From Streptomyces sp. BK340 (GTDB taxonomy: Bacteria; Actinomycetota; Actinomycetes; Streptomycetales; Streptomycetaceae): DNA of 64,000 nucleotides. Below the pieces are notes generated by a model that saw only the letters and a program-made list of their open reading frames with translations, had not been told where the DNA came from and did no database searches. Position numbers and translations under genes: made by a program. The stretch spans positions 168,925 through 232,924 of the forward strand of contig NZ_VISR01000011.1 in the NCBI RefSeq assembly GCF_007827595.1. Reading direction: 5' to 3'. Below are positions 15,870-24,104 of this stretch, one piece after another; position 1 is the stretch's first letter; the number at the start of each line of letters is the position of its first letter.

Positions 15870-18497
15870 GTGAGCGGCGTTGCGGCGTCGACCGCAACGC
15901 GGGCGGAGTTCGTCGATAATTCCGTCGACGAGGTTCCGGCCTTTCCTCAGCAGCGTCGCGGGTCGCGGTCGGTGCCGACCGGGTCGGCTGCGGAGAAGTG
16001 TTCGGAGGATCCGCTGCGGCTGGGTCGGGGTATGCGGCTGCAGTTGCTGGCCGCGATCCGGGCGCTGCTGGCGGATGAGTCGCTGGTTGGGCTTGGGGAC
16101 GCGGCGCGGTTGGCGGCGGTGGTGCTGTATGCGAAGTCGCGGGCGCCGGAGGGCCGCAAGGGCGATCTGCAGTCGTACATCTGGGGTGCGGAGCTGGGTC
16201 GGTGGCTGGGCATGTCGGAGTCGACGGTCCATCACGATGTGCTGCCCGTGCTGCGGAGCTCGGACGCGTTGCACACCCGGGTGGTCACTAACGATGAGGG
16301 GCATCCGGTCGGGCTGGACTGCCTGGTCATGCCGCTGTGGCGGGCGCACCAGGCTGGGGGAGCGGTGCACCCGCTGGCGCTGAACAAGGCGGAGCTGGCG
16401 GTGCTGCTGCGCCTGATCGAGGCGTTGTTCGGGCCGGGGTGGGCGCCGGAGGACAAGGAGCCGACGCCGCCGGGGCTGCTGGCCGGCCGTACGGGCAAGG
16501 GCGCGGCGACGGACCGGCTCGGGCTGCTGTTGATGGTGCTGAACACCCAGGCGTCGGGCTGGCTGCAGCTGTGCGGCGGCTCGGTGCGGAAGAAGGAGGG
16601 GCGCGGGGCGGCGACGCTGTCCCGGCTGCTGGGCTGCTCGCCGTCGGGGGCCCGGAAGGTGCTGGCCCGGCTGACGGAGGCCGGTGTCGTCGCGCGGCAG
16701 CGCAGGGCGATTGCGACGCGGATGAACGGCCGTGGCCGGGTCATGCTGCTGCCGGTCGCCCGTGCGTACGGCCGTGTTCTGGCCCCTGTGGAGCCGGTTT
16801 CGGGCTCTGGGCCGGTGTTTTCGCAGCGTCCCGATGGTGCAGTCGGAGTTCTTGCTCCCGGCCAGGATGCCGGCGCCCTTGGTATTTCTGGGGTTTGTGG
16901 TGCTGAGGCGGCCATGGAGGCGGGAAATTGGGAGCGTCCCGATGGTGCAGAGTTCCACGCAGACCACGCTTCTGTGGTTACTTCCGTCTTTTCTCCTCGG
17001 CTCTCTGGTGGTTTTTCCGGCGAGGGCCGTGGGGGTGAAGGCCGTCGGCCGGAGCGCGTGTGCGTGCGCGAGGACCAGGCCGTGGGCGACGAGGACGCCT
17101 CTGCCGAGCCTGCGTCGCCGGTGGCAGAGGTTGGCCCGCTCCGCGGGGCAAAGCCTGGCAAGTCCGCGGTCGATGAGCAGGGTGGGCAGCGTGCTGCCGG
17201 GACCAAGGCCGGTGGCTGGCTCAAGGCCGTGGCGGGCGGAAAGACGCGGCAGCAGGGGAGGGTGGACCTTCCCGAGGATCTTGATCTGCGGGTTGCTCTG
17301 GGGCCGGTCGCGTGGCTGTGGGCGGGGCTGAACCGCTGGCAGCAGGACCAGGTCGCGAAGGCTGTAAATGCCGAGCTGGAGCGGCTGAAGGACCTGCTGA
17401 TGCAGCCGGAAGGCGCGCCTCGGCTGCTGGCCGACCGGCTTACCGACCGGCTGGAGGAGACCGGTGGTGAGGCGCGCGTGAGCAGCCCGTTCGGCTGGAT
17501 CACCCGGCGGGGCCTGGTACAGCGGCCGGCCTGCTCGGACGTGCGCTGCGATGATGGGATCCGGCTGGACACCGGCGGCGACTGCGCGAACTGCGGGAAC
17601 GTGATTCACATCCGCCGTGCCCGCCGCGTGCGGATCGCGGCCGACATCGACCGGGAGCTGCCCGGGCTCGGTGTGGCGGAGCGGCGCCAGGTCCTTGAGG
17701 AGCGGCTGCGTGAGCACGCCGCGGTGGAGGCGGAGGACTTCACGTGGCGCCGTGAGCAGGCCCGCGCGGAGCAGGTCCGGCGGGATGAGGCCCGTGCGGC
17801 TGCCCGGGAGCGGGGGGAGCGCGAGCGCCAGGAGGCGGCGGCCGCCGACGCGGAGCGGCAGGCGCTGGCGTGCGAGGACTGCGGGCAGCAGCGGTCGGCC
17901 GGGCTCTGCGAGGCGTGCGGTTACCGGCGCCGGACCGAGGCAGCGATCGCGGAGGCCGGGCTGGTCGCGGCCACCTGGGCGGCCGACCTGGACGACGCCG
18001 CGGACGTCGCCGCGGTGGCCGCGCACGTCCGGGCGACGCTGGAGGCCGACATCGAGACCACCCACCAGCAGTTCCTGGAGCTGATGGAGCCGGGCGAGCT
18101 GGAGGCGAACCCCATCGCTGCGGCGTCCGTGCTCGCCTTCAACGCCCTCCAGGTCGTGCAACAGGCCCTGCCGGAGTACCGCAGCAGCGCCCTCGGGCGG
18201 CTGGGCGGCACCCCGGAGGCCGACGCGGAAGCCCGCCGGGCATACAAGACCGAGCAGAACCGCAGGTGGTTCCGTGCGAACCCGAACGGCGCGGACGCGG
18301 TCGCCGCCGCGACGAAGGCCGCCGACGCCGCTCGGGAGCGCACTGCCGAGTACCTGCTGGCGACGCGGTTGGAGCAGCTGCGCAAGCGGACGGTGGCCCG
18401 TACCGAGACGGTCGCGCCTGCGCCGTGGTCGGCCCGGCTGACGGAGCTCGCGACCCGGCCCCTCGATGGCGACCAGGCCGGGGCGGCGATCGCGTGA
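15870..18497 (+). CDS. large two-winged-helix, zinc-finger DNA-binding protein (replication-type candidate)
   Basis: About 875 aa with the GTG used here; ATG at 16032 is an alternative and neither has a strong RBS. Two winged-helix segments are visible (IWGAELGRWLGMSESTVHHD and ATLSRLLGCSPSGARKVLAR), then a low-complexity linker, a zinc finger of form CxxxC...CxxC (CSDVRC and CANCGN), an Arg/Glu-rich coiled coil, a second CxxC pair (CEDCGQQ, CEACGYRR) and a helical C-terminus. Its TGA overlaps the GTG of a DciA-like gene. Coupling to a helicase-loader relative suggests a plasmid replication initiator or partner; this is inference, and a large regulator is the alternative. Confidence 0.7.
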   Translation: MSGVAASTATRAEFVDNSVDEVPAFPQQRRGSRSVPTGSAAEKCSEDPLRLGRGMRLQLLAAIRALLADESLVGLGDAARLAAVVLYAKSRAPEGRKGDLQSYIWGAELGRWLGMSESTVHHDVLPVLRSSDALHTRVVTNDEGHPVGLDCLVMPLWRAHQAGGAVHPLALNKAELAVLLRLIEALFGPGWAPEDKEPTPPGLLAGRTGKGAATDRLGLLLMVLNTQASGWLQLCGGSVRKKEGRGAATLSRLLGCSPSGARKVLARLTEAGVVARQRRAIATRMNGRGRVMLLPVARAYGRVLAPVEPVSGSGPVFSQRPDGAVGVLAPGQDAGALGISGVCGAEAAMEAGNWERPDGAEFHADHASVVTSVFSPRLSGGFSGEGRGGEGRRPERVCVREDQAVGDEDASAEPASPVAEVGPLRGAKPGKSAVDEQGGQRAAGTKAGGWLKAVAGGKTRQQGRVDLPEDLDLRVALGPVAWLWAGLNRWQQDQVAKAVNAELERLKDLLMQPEGAPRLLADRLTDRLEETGGEARVSSPFGWITRRGLVQRPACSDVRCDDGIRLDTGGDCANCGNVIHIRRARRVRIAADIDRELPGLGVAERRQVLEERLREHAAVEAEDFTWRREQARAEQVRRDEARAAARERGERERQEAAAADAERQALACEDCGQQRSAGLCEACGYRRRTEAAIAEAGLVAATWAADLDDAADVAAVAAHVRATLEADIETTHQQFLELMEPGELEANPIAAASVLAFNALQVVQQALPEYRSSALGRLGGTPEADAEARRAYKTEQNRRWFRANPNGADAVAAATKAADAARERTAEYLLATRLEQLRKRTVARTETVAPAPWSARLTELATRPLDGDQAGAAIA

Positions 18498-19314
18498 GCA
18501 GCGAGCTGAGCGGGGTCGACCTCGCTCGCCAGGCCCTGGCCGCGGCCCGGGAGGCGGCGAAGAAGAACGGCGGTACCCAGAAGGCGAAGCCGAAGCGGTC
18601 CCGGACACAGGTGGTGCGGCGCGACGGCCGCGAGCCGCTCGGGCTCGGCACGGCGATCACGATGATGATGACCGAGCGCGGCATGGTCGCCCCGGCCGCC
18701 GGCGGCAGCCTCCTCGCGCAGTTCGGCGACATCCTTGCCGCGGCCGCGCCCGAACTCGCTGGCCACGTCCAGGCCGTGGCGTTCGACGCGGACACCGGCC
18801 GCCTGGACGTCGCCCCCGAAGCCCCCGCGTACGGCACGAAGCTGCGCTGGAGCGCACCCAAGCTGATCGCGGCGGCCAACGCGAAGGTGCCCGACGCGAA
18901 CGTGCGCACCCTGCACGTCCTGCCGCCCACCCCCGGGAAGGCCGGCCCCGCCAAGGCGGCCGCCGTGGCGGGGCCGCAGCCGACCATGCCCGCCACGCCG
19001 TCGCCGCGCCCTGCCCGCCGGACGGCTACCGCCGGGCGATCGAGGCGCACCGCCAGGCCGCGCCGCCGTCCCGCGTGGACCCGGCCATCGCCCAGGCGGT
19101 GGAGCGGCAGACCGCCGCGATGCGGGAGCTGTCCCGCCGCGCGTTTCCCGAGCCCGACACCGTCGCAGACGATGCGCCAGCCATGATCGAGCGGGCCCGC
19201 GCACAGCGCCGCCGTCAGGCCGCAGCGACCGAGGCCGCCGCCCTGCGCCGGGCACGAGCGGAGAAGGCCGGTCACCAGCCCCGCTCAGTTGAAGGTGCCA
19301 GCAGGGCCAGCTAG
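18494..19314 (+). pseudogene. DciA-like (DUF721) helicase-loader gene with a frameshift
   Basis: GTG overlaps the preceding stop. Frame 1 of the gene gives the DUF721 core (LGTAITMMMTERGMVAP ... GTKLRWSAPKLIAAANAKV, residues about 50-140), the domain of the DciA loader of the DnaB helicase. After about base 18960 this frame turns into low-complexity sequence, while the -1 frame continues with a well-formed tail (GYRRAIEAHRQA ... VERQTAAMRELSRRAFPEP) to the stop. One missing base between about 18950 and 19012, or a -1 ribosomal shift, joins the two. Function would be replisome loading together with the upstream protein. Confidence 0.65.
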
Positions 19315-19388
19315 CGCTGGCGCGCTGGCCGACGCTGAAGCCGAGGGCGGGGAGCAGGCGGCCACCGCCAACCTGTTCGCCGGCGCCA

Positions 19389-19532
19389 TGGGCGCATAAC
19401 AAGAACCCCGCCAGCCACCACACCGTCGATTTCGACGACCCGATCGAGGCAGCAGAGATCATCCAGTTCGCGGACCTGCTGCTGCGCCAGGTCGAGCGGG
19501 CCAGACGCCGCATCGGCGCGGCAAGCGTGTAG
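19389..19532 (+). pseudogene. remnant of a small acidic/helical protein
   Basis: An in-frame segment without any start codon reads HHTVDFDDPIEAAEIIQFAD and LLLRQVERARRRIGAASV before a stop. Codon use looks coding. Because no ATG, GTG or TTG precedes it in frame, it is probably a 5'-damaged small gene like the neighbouring dciA. Confidence 0.4.
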
Positions 19533-19616
19533 AGGGCGCCCACGGCGCGGGGTCTGCGCAGCCGTCGGCCCTCCCGTGGGGAGACCGGGAGGGACGGCGC
19601 GGCCCCGCCCAGGTGA

Positions 19617-19828
19617 CGGTTCACCTCCGCCTGCGCGGAGAGGACGCGTTACCGCCCCGGGAACCGGTGACGGTCGGCGGTTCACCTCCGCCTGCGCGGA
19701 GAGGACCGCACCCCGGGGGTTCGGCGCTTCCGTCCCGGCGGTTCACCTCCGCCTGTGCGGAGAGGACCAGCCCGGCGGCTTGCGGGACGGTCAGACGTGC
19801 GGTTCACCTCCGCCTGCGCGGAGAGGAC
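19617..19828 (-). CRISPR. CRISPR array 1b, 4 repeats
   Basis: Four 29-base repeats at 61-base period (32-base spacers). In crRNA orientation (minus strand) each starts GTCCTCTCCGCG and ends GGAGGTGAACCG, with the hairpin CTCCGC...GCGGAG; one copy has a hairpin change (third repeat, 19739). The ending GAACCG differs from the GAGCCG of the other arrays. It has its own leader at its high-coordinate side, so it is a separate array rather than the decayed end of array 1a. Confidence 0.95.
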
Positions 19829-19956
19829 ACTTCATGACCTGCGGCTCTGCGGGCACTTAGCAGGTCCTTTACTCATCTTGCATTTTAGAGGCAGCTCCTG
19901 GCGGTAGCGAGGCCGCAGCGGCCCGGCCTGGTCCAGCGGAAAGCAGTCCGGCTCTG
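19829..19956 (-). promoter_or_regulatory. leader of CRISPR array 1b
   Basis: Read on the minus strand, the 16 bases touching the first repeat are CCGCAGGTCATGAAGT, closely matching the other two leaders (GCGCAGGTCAGGAAGT). A TAAAG element (19867-19871) lies exactly 38 bases before the repeat, as in both other leaders. The rest of this stretch is AT-richer than its surroundings and holds no gene. Confidence 0.75.
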
Positions 19957-20840
19957 CGGCTCACCTCCGCTTACGCGGTTAGGACGAGCCGACGTCGTGC
20001 CGGGTGTCTTCCCCACTTCGGCTCACCTCCGCCTGCGCGGAGAAGGCGAGTACCGGCCTACCCGCCCGATCACCCGTGACGGCTCACCTCCGCTCGTGCG
20101 AAGAGGACATGCGCCGCAAGGACTGGGCCCACATCGACACCGGTTCACCTGCGCCTCCGCGGACAAGACAGAACCGCGGGCCTGGCGCTCGGCTTCTATC
20201 ACGGTTCACCCCCGCTCAAGCGGAGAAGACCGCGCCGTCCGCCATTCGCTCATGGTCAGTTCCGGCTTACCTCCGCTCGCGCGGAGACGACTCGTGACGG
20301 ATCAGCATCGCGTTGGCCTCTACCGGTTCACCTCCGCTCGCGCGGAGACGACTTAGCGAACTGACGGGCAGCCCGGATCCCCTTCGGTTCACCTCCGCTC
20401 GCGCGGAGAAGACTCCCGCAGGTTCCGGATGATCATCGGCAAGTACGGCTCACCTCCGCTCGCGCGGAGAAGACGCGTCCTCGACGTGTCCCGGGGCGAC
20501 GCAGTGCGGCTCACCTCCGCTCGCGCGGAGAAGACTCGGCGTCGAGCGCCGCCGGTTTACGCGGCCACGGCTCACCTCCGCTCGCGCGGAGAAGACCGCT
20601 GGATGCGGCGCTCCCAATCGCGGGTAATCGGCTCACCTCCGCTCGCGCGGAGAAGACAGCAGGTAGAGGCCGATCAACACGGCCGAGTACGGCTCACCTC
20701 CGCTCGCGCGGAGAAGACACCGAGGCCTCGGCCGGGACAGCGGCCTGCAACGGCTCACCTCCGCTCGCGCGGAGAAGACTGCGTGATCAGCGTCTTGGAC
20801 AGGTCGCCGGACGGCTCACCTCCGCTCGCGCGGAGAAGAC
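19957..20840 (-). CRISPR. CRISPR array 1a, 15 repeats
   Basis: Fifteen 29-base repeats with 32-base spacers (one of 33 at the far end). In crRNA orientation the repeats start GTCTTCTCCGCG and end GGAGGTGAGCCG; the T in GTCTTC distinguishes them from array 2. The nine leader-proximal copies (20385-20840) are nearly invariant while the far ones (19957-20230) carry several substitutions, the usual ageing pattern with the leader at the high-coordinate side. Palindromic stem and GCGA loop suit Cas6e cleavage. Confidence 0.97.
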
Positions 20841-21006
20841 ACTTCCTGACCTGCGCCGTCATGAGGGAATTGCAGTTTCTTTACTGTGGCGGCTGATTGG
20901 TGTCATCTGCCGCTCCCAAGGTCCCACTGTAGGCCCTCGTGTCTGGCATGTTCGGCGTTCCTGCAGTTCAGCGCCATTGTCAGTGGCTGCTGATAGCAAG
21001 TGAGTC
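20841..21006 (-). promoter_or_regulatory. leader of array 1a and cas3 upstream region
   Basis: On the minus strand the bases touching the first repeat read GCGCAGGTCAGGAAGT, identical to the array 2 leader, with TAAAG (20879-20883) exactly 38 bases upstream of the repeat. The same interval must contain the cas3 promoter on the plus strand, so array transcription and cas3 transcription diverge from here. Confidence 0.8.
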
Positions 21007-23901
21007 ATGACAGGCCCTCATGACGCGTGGTTCACCGGCGGTTCCCCGGACCCCCGGTTGTGGGGCAAGGAGCGGGGTCTCGACCGCCCATATCCGGTTA
21101 TGTGTCACTTATCAGATGTAGCTGCGGTGTTCGCAGTCCTGTGGGACGAGCTGCTGCATGACCGCACACGTCGCCGGGTCTCCCAACAGATGGGCCTGCC
21201 GGTGGACAAATGCCGGGCGGTCTTGTCGCTGTGGGCCGGGCTGCACGACCTCGGAAAGATCACCCCAGGTTTCCAGGCCCAGCACGCCGAGCTGTTCCGC
21301 TCTTTGTGCGATGAGCCGGGGTACATGTTCGCGCCGGGAGCAGAGCGGGACCTGAGTTTCCGGCACGAGATGGCAACCCACTGGGCCCTGGCCGGGCTGC
21401 TGGCCGATGCCGGGTACTCCAGCAAGCGCACCAGGTCAGTCACGGGCGGCTGTGGTGCGCCGCTGGCGCACTGGGTGGCGCAGCTCCTCGGCGGCCACCA
21501 CGGGCTCTTCGGGTCTTCGCTGTCCATCTCTCACATGCGTCATCCCAGCCGATACCAACCGGGGCTGGGCGAGGAGGGGTGGGCTGAACAGCGTCGCCTG
21601 CACTTCGATGAGCTACGGCGGGTGACGGGTGCTCACGCGGTGCCAGTCTCTGCACTCTCTGCTGATCTCGCAGTGGTTATGGCGGGGTTGGTGATTACGG
21701 CGGACTGGCTGGCGAGCCAGACGCACGCGATCGTAGGGGTGCGTCCTTCGGCGTCATGGCGGGGCAGTGCAGGAGAGGTCGACGCGCACTTCAGACGAGC
21801 TAGGGCTGCCGCACCAGGTCTAGTAGCCGCTGCTCGGTTGGGACGGGCCAACTTCGGGGGCACAGATTTCCGTAAAATATTCCGGTTCGTCCCCAATCCG
21901 TTGCAGGCGGACGTGGTGGCTCATCTGCCTGAGCTGGTGGGGCAGCATGGTTCGGGCCTCGTGTTGATAACCGCGCCGACCGGGGACGGAAAAACGGAGG
22001 CTGCACTGTATGCGGCCTCGGTGCTGGGCAGGGCGGCAGGCGCCCGCGGCTTGTATTTTGCGTTGCCGACCATGGCGACGGCGGATGCGATGTTCGGGCG
22101 GGTCCGTTCGTTTGCCTCTGGTGCTCTGGGTGGTGAGCGTGCGCTGACCTTGTTGCACTCCATGGCCTGGCTCAATCCTCTGTACGGGCAGGGCGCGAGC
22201 GACGGCGGGGCCGGGGAGCTGCAGGAGGCGGCTGGTGGGATCAGTGCGGACGGTCCGACGGCAGTGGAGGCGGATGCCTGGTTGCGTGGGCCGAAGCGAG
22301 GTTTCCTGGCTCCGTTGTCGGTTGGCACGATCGACCAAGTGCTGAGTGGTGTTCTGCCGCTGCGTTACAACGTGCTGCGCTTGTTCGGGCTGTTCGAGAA
22401 GGTTTTCGTCGTTGACGAGGCGCACGCCTACGGGCCATGGATGCACAAGCTGCTGTTGACGCTGTTGGAGTGGTTGGGGGCTGTGCGGGCGCCGGTAGTG
22501 TTGTTGTCGGCCACGTTGACCGGGAGTACGGCCGCGTCGCTGGTCAACGCTTACCGTCGGGGTGCCGGGTTCATGGAGCCGGCCGAGATCGCGCCCCGTT
22601 ATCCGGGGTGGCTTTATGCGAGCGCGGAGAGCGGTGAGGTGTCGCGGCCGCGGGCGACCCGTACCGGCAGGCCCCGAACGGTGGACGTTGTCGTGCGTCG
22701 TGTGGCCTGGGATGTCCTGTCGGCGGGCCCCGGCGTGCTGGTTCGTGCTGGGGGGCGGCGGGCGGCTTTGCGGGAGGAGTTGAGGCCGGTCGTCGAGGAC
22801 GGTGGTACGGCGTTGGTGTGCTGTACGACGGTTGCGGAGGCGCAGGCGACGTTCCGTGATGTGTGTGCGGCGTTTCCTCATCTGGCGGCGCGGGAGGGTG
22901 GGGTGCGTCTGTTGCATTCGCGGTTCCCGGCGAATGTCCGGCAGCGGATCACTGCGGAGTGTGAGGCCGCGTATGGGAAGCCGTCTGCTGGGGAGCGTGT
23001 CGGGGTACGGCCGGCGTCGGTACTCGTGGCCACGCAGGTGGTGGAGCAGTCCCTCGACTTGGATTTCGATCTGGTCGTCAGTGATCTGGCGCCGTTGGCG
23101 CAGTTGCTGCAGCGTGCTGGTCGTGGGCGCCGGCACCGTCGGGGGGTTGGTGGCCGGCCTGTGTGGGCGAGGGAGGAGGATCGGCCGCGGCTGGTCGTTC
23201 TTGATCCGTTCCGGCGTCCGGAGAGGGCGGACAGGCCGCCGAGCTGGGGGTCGGTGTATGACACGGGTCTGCTGATCCGCACCTCGCTCCTGCTGGCCGA
23301 GCGTGCTGCGGGCGGGATCGTGGTGCCCGATGGGGTGCAGGAGCTCGTGGACGCTGTCTATGCTCCCGACTTCGTCGACGGGCTCGACGCAGCGGTCGAG
23401 GAGGAGCTGCGGTTTCTGGATGGCGAGCGTCTGGCGTCGACCGTCGCGGAGACCGACCTCGCCAGCATGGTGGCGATCAAGGGGCCCGGTGACATTCAGG
23501 GGAACCTGCATCTCATCAGCCGGCAGCTCGAGGGCGTCACCGAGGAGCTGCTCACGACCCGGCTGGGCGCTGATACCGGCCGCGTTGTGTGCGTCTACGT
23601 CCAGGAGAACGGGCAGCGGACCCTCGACGAGGCTGGCTGTATCTCTGTGCCAGGTGGTGCAGGAGGAGGGCCCCTGAGCCGTGATGCCGTCGCTCTGATC
23701 GTTGCCCACGTGGCGCCGGTCCCCGGCAAGTGGACAAGGGACACGGCTTTGTCGAGCGAGCTCCCTGACGCGTGGCGGAAGGAGTTCGCGCTCCGGGGCC
23801 TGATGGTGCTCTTGATGACCAGGGCTGCGGACGGTCGGTGGAGCTGCCGGTGCGGTGATCGAACGATCAGCATCTCTGAGGTCGGTCTCGAGCAACTATG
23901 A
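21007..23901 (+). CDS. cas3: type I-E CRISPR helicase-nuclease Cas3
   Basis: 964 aa HD-nuclease/DExH-helicase that degrades DNA marked by Cascade. HD-domain residues are seen at H34 (CHLSDVAAV), H80-D81 (LHDLGK) and the later GGHHGLFG. The helicase carries Walker A APTGDGKT at 323-330, DEAH at 470-473, LSATL from 500, and the motif VI arginine run QRAGRGRRHR from 702. Length is usual for actinomycete Cas3. The RBS before the ATG is weak (GCAAGTGAG). A 203-base gap with the mini-CRISPR separates it from cse1. Confidence 0.97.
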   Translation: MTGPHDAWFTGGSPDPRLWGKERGLDRPYPVMCHLSDVAAVFAVLWDELLHDRTRRRVSQQMGLPVDKCRAVLSLWAGLHDLGKITPGFQAQHAELFRSLCDEPGYMFAPGAERDLSFRHEMATHWALAGLLADAGYSSKRTRSVTGGCGAPLAHWVAQLLGGHHGLFGSSLSISHMRHPSRYQPGLGEEGWAEQRRLHFDELRRVTGAHAVPVSALSADLAVVMAGLVITADWLASQTHAIVGVRPSASWRGSAGEVDAHFRRARAAAPGLVAAARLGRANFGGTDFRKIFRFVPNPLQADVVAHLPELVGQHGSGLVLITAPTGDGKTEAALYAASVLGRAAGARGLYFALPTMATADAMFGRVRSFASGALGGERALTLLHSMAWLNPLYGQGASDGGAGELQEAAGGISADGPTAVEADAWLRGPKRGFLAPLSVGTIDQVLSGVLPLRYNVLRLFGLFEKVFVVDEAHAYGPWMHKLLLTLLEWLGAVRAPVVLLSATLTGSTAASLVNAYRRGAGFMEPAEIAPRYPGWLYASAESGEVSRPRATRTGRPRTVDVVVRRVAWDVLSAGPGVLVRAGGRRAALREELRPVVEDGGTALVCCTTVAEAQATFRDVCAAFPHLAAREGGVRLLHSRFPANVRQRITAECEAAYGKPSAGERVGVRPASVLVATQVVEQSLDLDFDLVVSDLAPLAQLLQRAGRGRRHRRGVGGRPVWAREEDRPRLVVLDPFRRPERADRPPSWGSVYDTGLLIRTSLLLAERAAGGIVVPDGVQELVDAVYAPDFVDGLDAAVEEELRFLDGERLASTVAETDLASMVAIKGPGDIQGNLHLISRQLEGVTEELLTTRLGADTGRVVCVYVQENGQRTLDEAGCISVPGGAGGGPLSRDAVALIVAHVAPVPGKWTRDTALSSELPDAWRKEFALRGLMVLLMTRAADGRWSCRCGDRTISISEVGLEQL

Positions 23902-23905
23902 CCGA

Positions 23906-23940
23906 TTTCCCGGAAGTGCCATTTTTACAACAACAGCCTT
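23906..23940 (-). promoter_or_regulatory. partial protospacer with AAG PAM in the cas3-cse1 gap
   Basis: On the minus strand the sequence is AAG followed by GCTGTTGTTGTAAAA. Those 15 bases match the start of the spacer-like stretch at 24010-24041 except at positions 6 and 12, and AAG is the standard type I-E PAM. The site starts 4 bases after the cas3 stop and includes a TTTTACA run that could be a -35 element for the cse1-cas2 operon. Cascade bound here would block that promoter; binding is inferred from sequence only. Confidence 0.7.
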
Positions 23941-23986
23941 TGGTAGCGTCCAACTAGGGCCGCTTCAGGGGGACTTGGGGAGTAAC

Positions 23987-24070
23987 GCCTGCTTTCGCAG
24001 GCATGGGGGCTGGCTGGCAGTGGCCGTTTCACAACGACAGCTGGCTCACCCCCGCTCGCGCAGGGACCCG
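23987..24070 (-). CRISPR. degenerate mini-CRISPR unit (candidate autoregulatory crRNA gene)
   Basis: In minus orientation: a repeat-like element (24042-24070) with 21 of 29 bases equal to the array 1a repeat, including the GCGCGAGCGG core and handle GTGAGCC; a spacer-like stretch beginning GCTGTCGTTGTGAAA; then a hairpin GCCTGC-GAAA-GCAGGC (23987-24002) in place of the next repeat stem. Both hairpins keep 6-bp stems (one G-T pair in the first), so Cas6e could release a crRNA. The unit lies in the 5' leader region of cse1, opposite in orientation to the cas genes. A weak TACACA-like -10 lies near 24079-24084 on the minus strand. Confidence 0.75.
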
Positions 24071-24104
24071 CGCTCATTGTGTACTCCACCTCTTCGGGAG
24101 AGCT

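Noticed and set aside
15741..18608. 955-codon minus-strand frame opposite the large winged-helix gene
   Set aside because: Arg/Pro-rich shadow frame; the plus strand shows helix-turn-helix and Cys motifs and coupling to the next gene.
24003..24104. Longer cse1 starting at the upstream in-frame ATG
   Set aside because: The extra 34 residues come from the mini-CRISPR repeat and spacer; the downstream ATG has the RBS and the conserved N-terminus.
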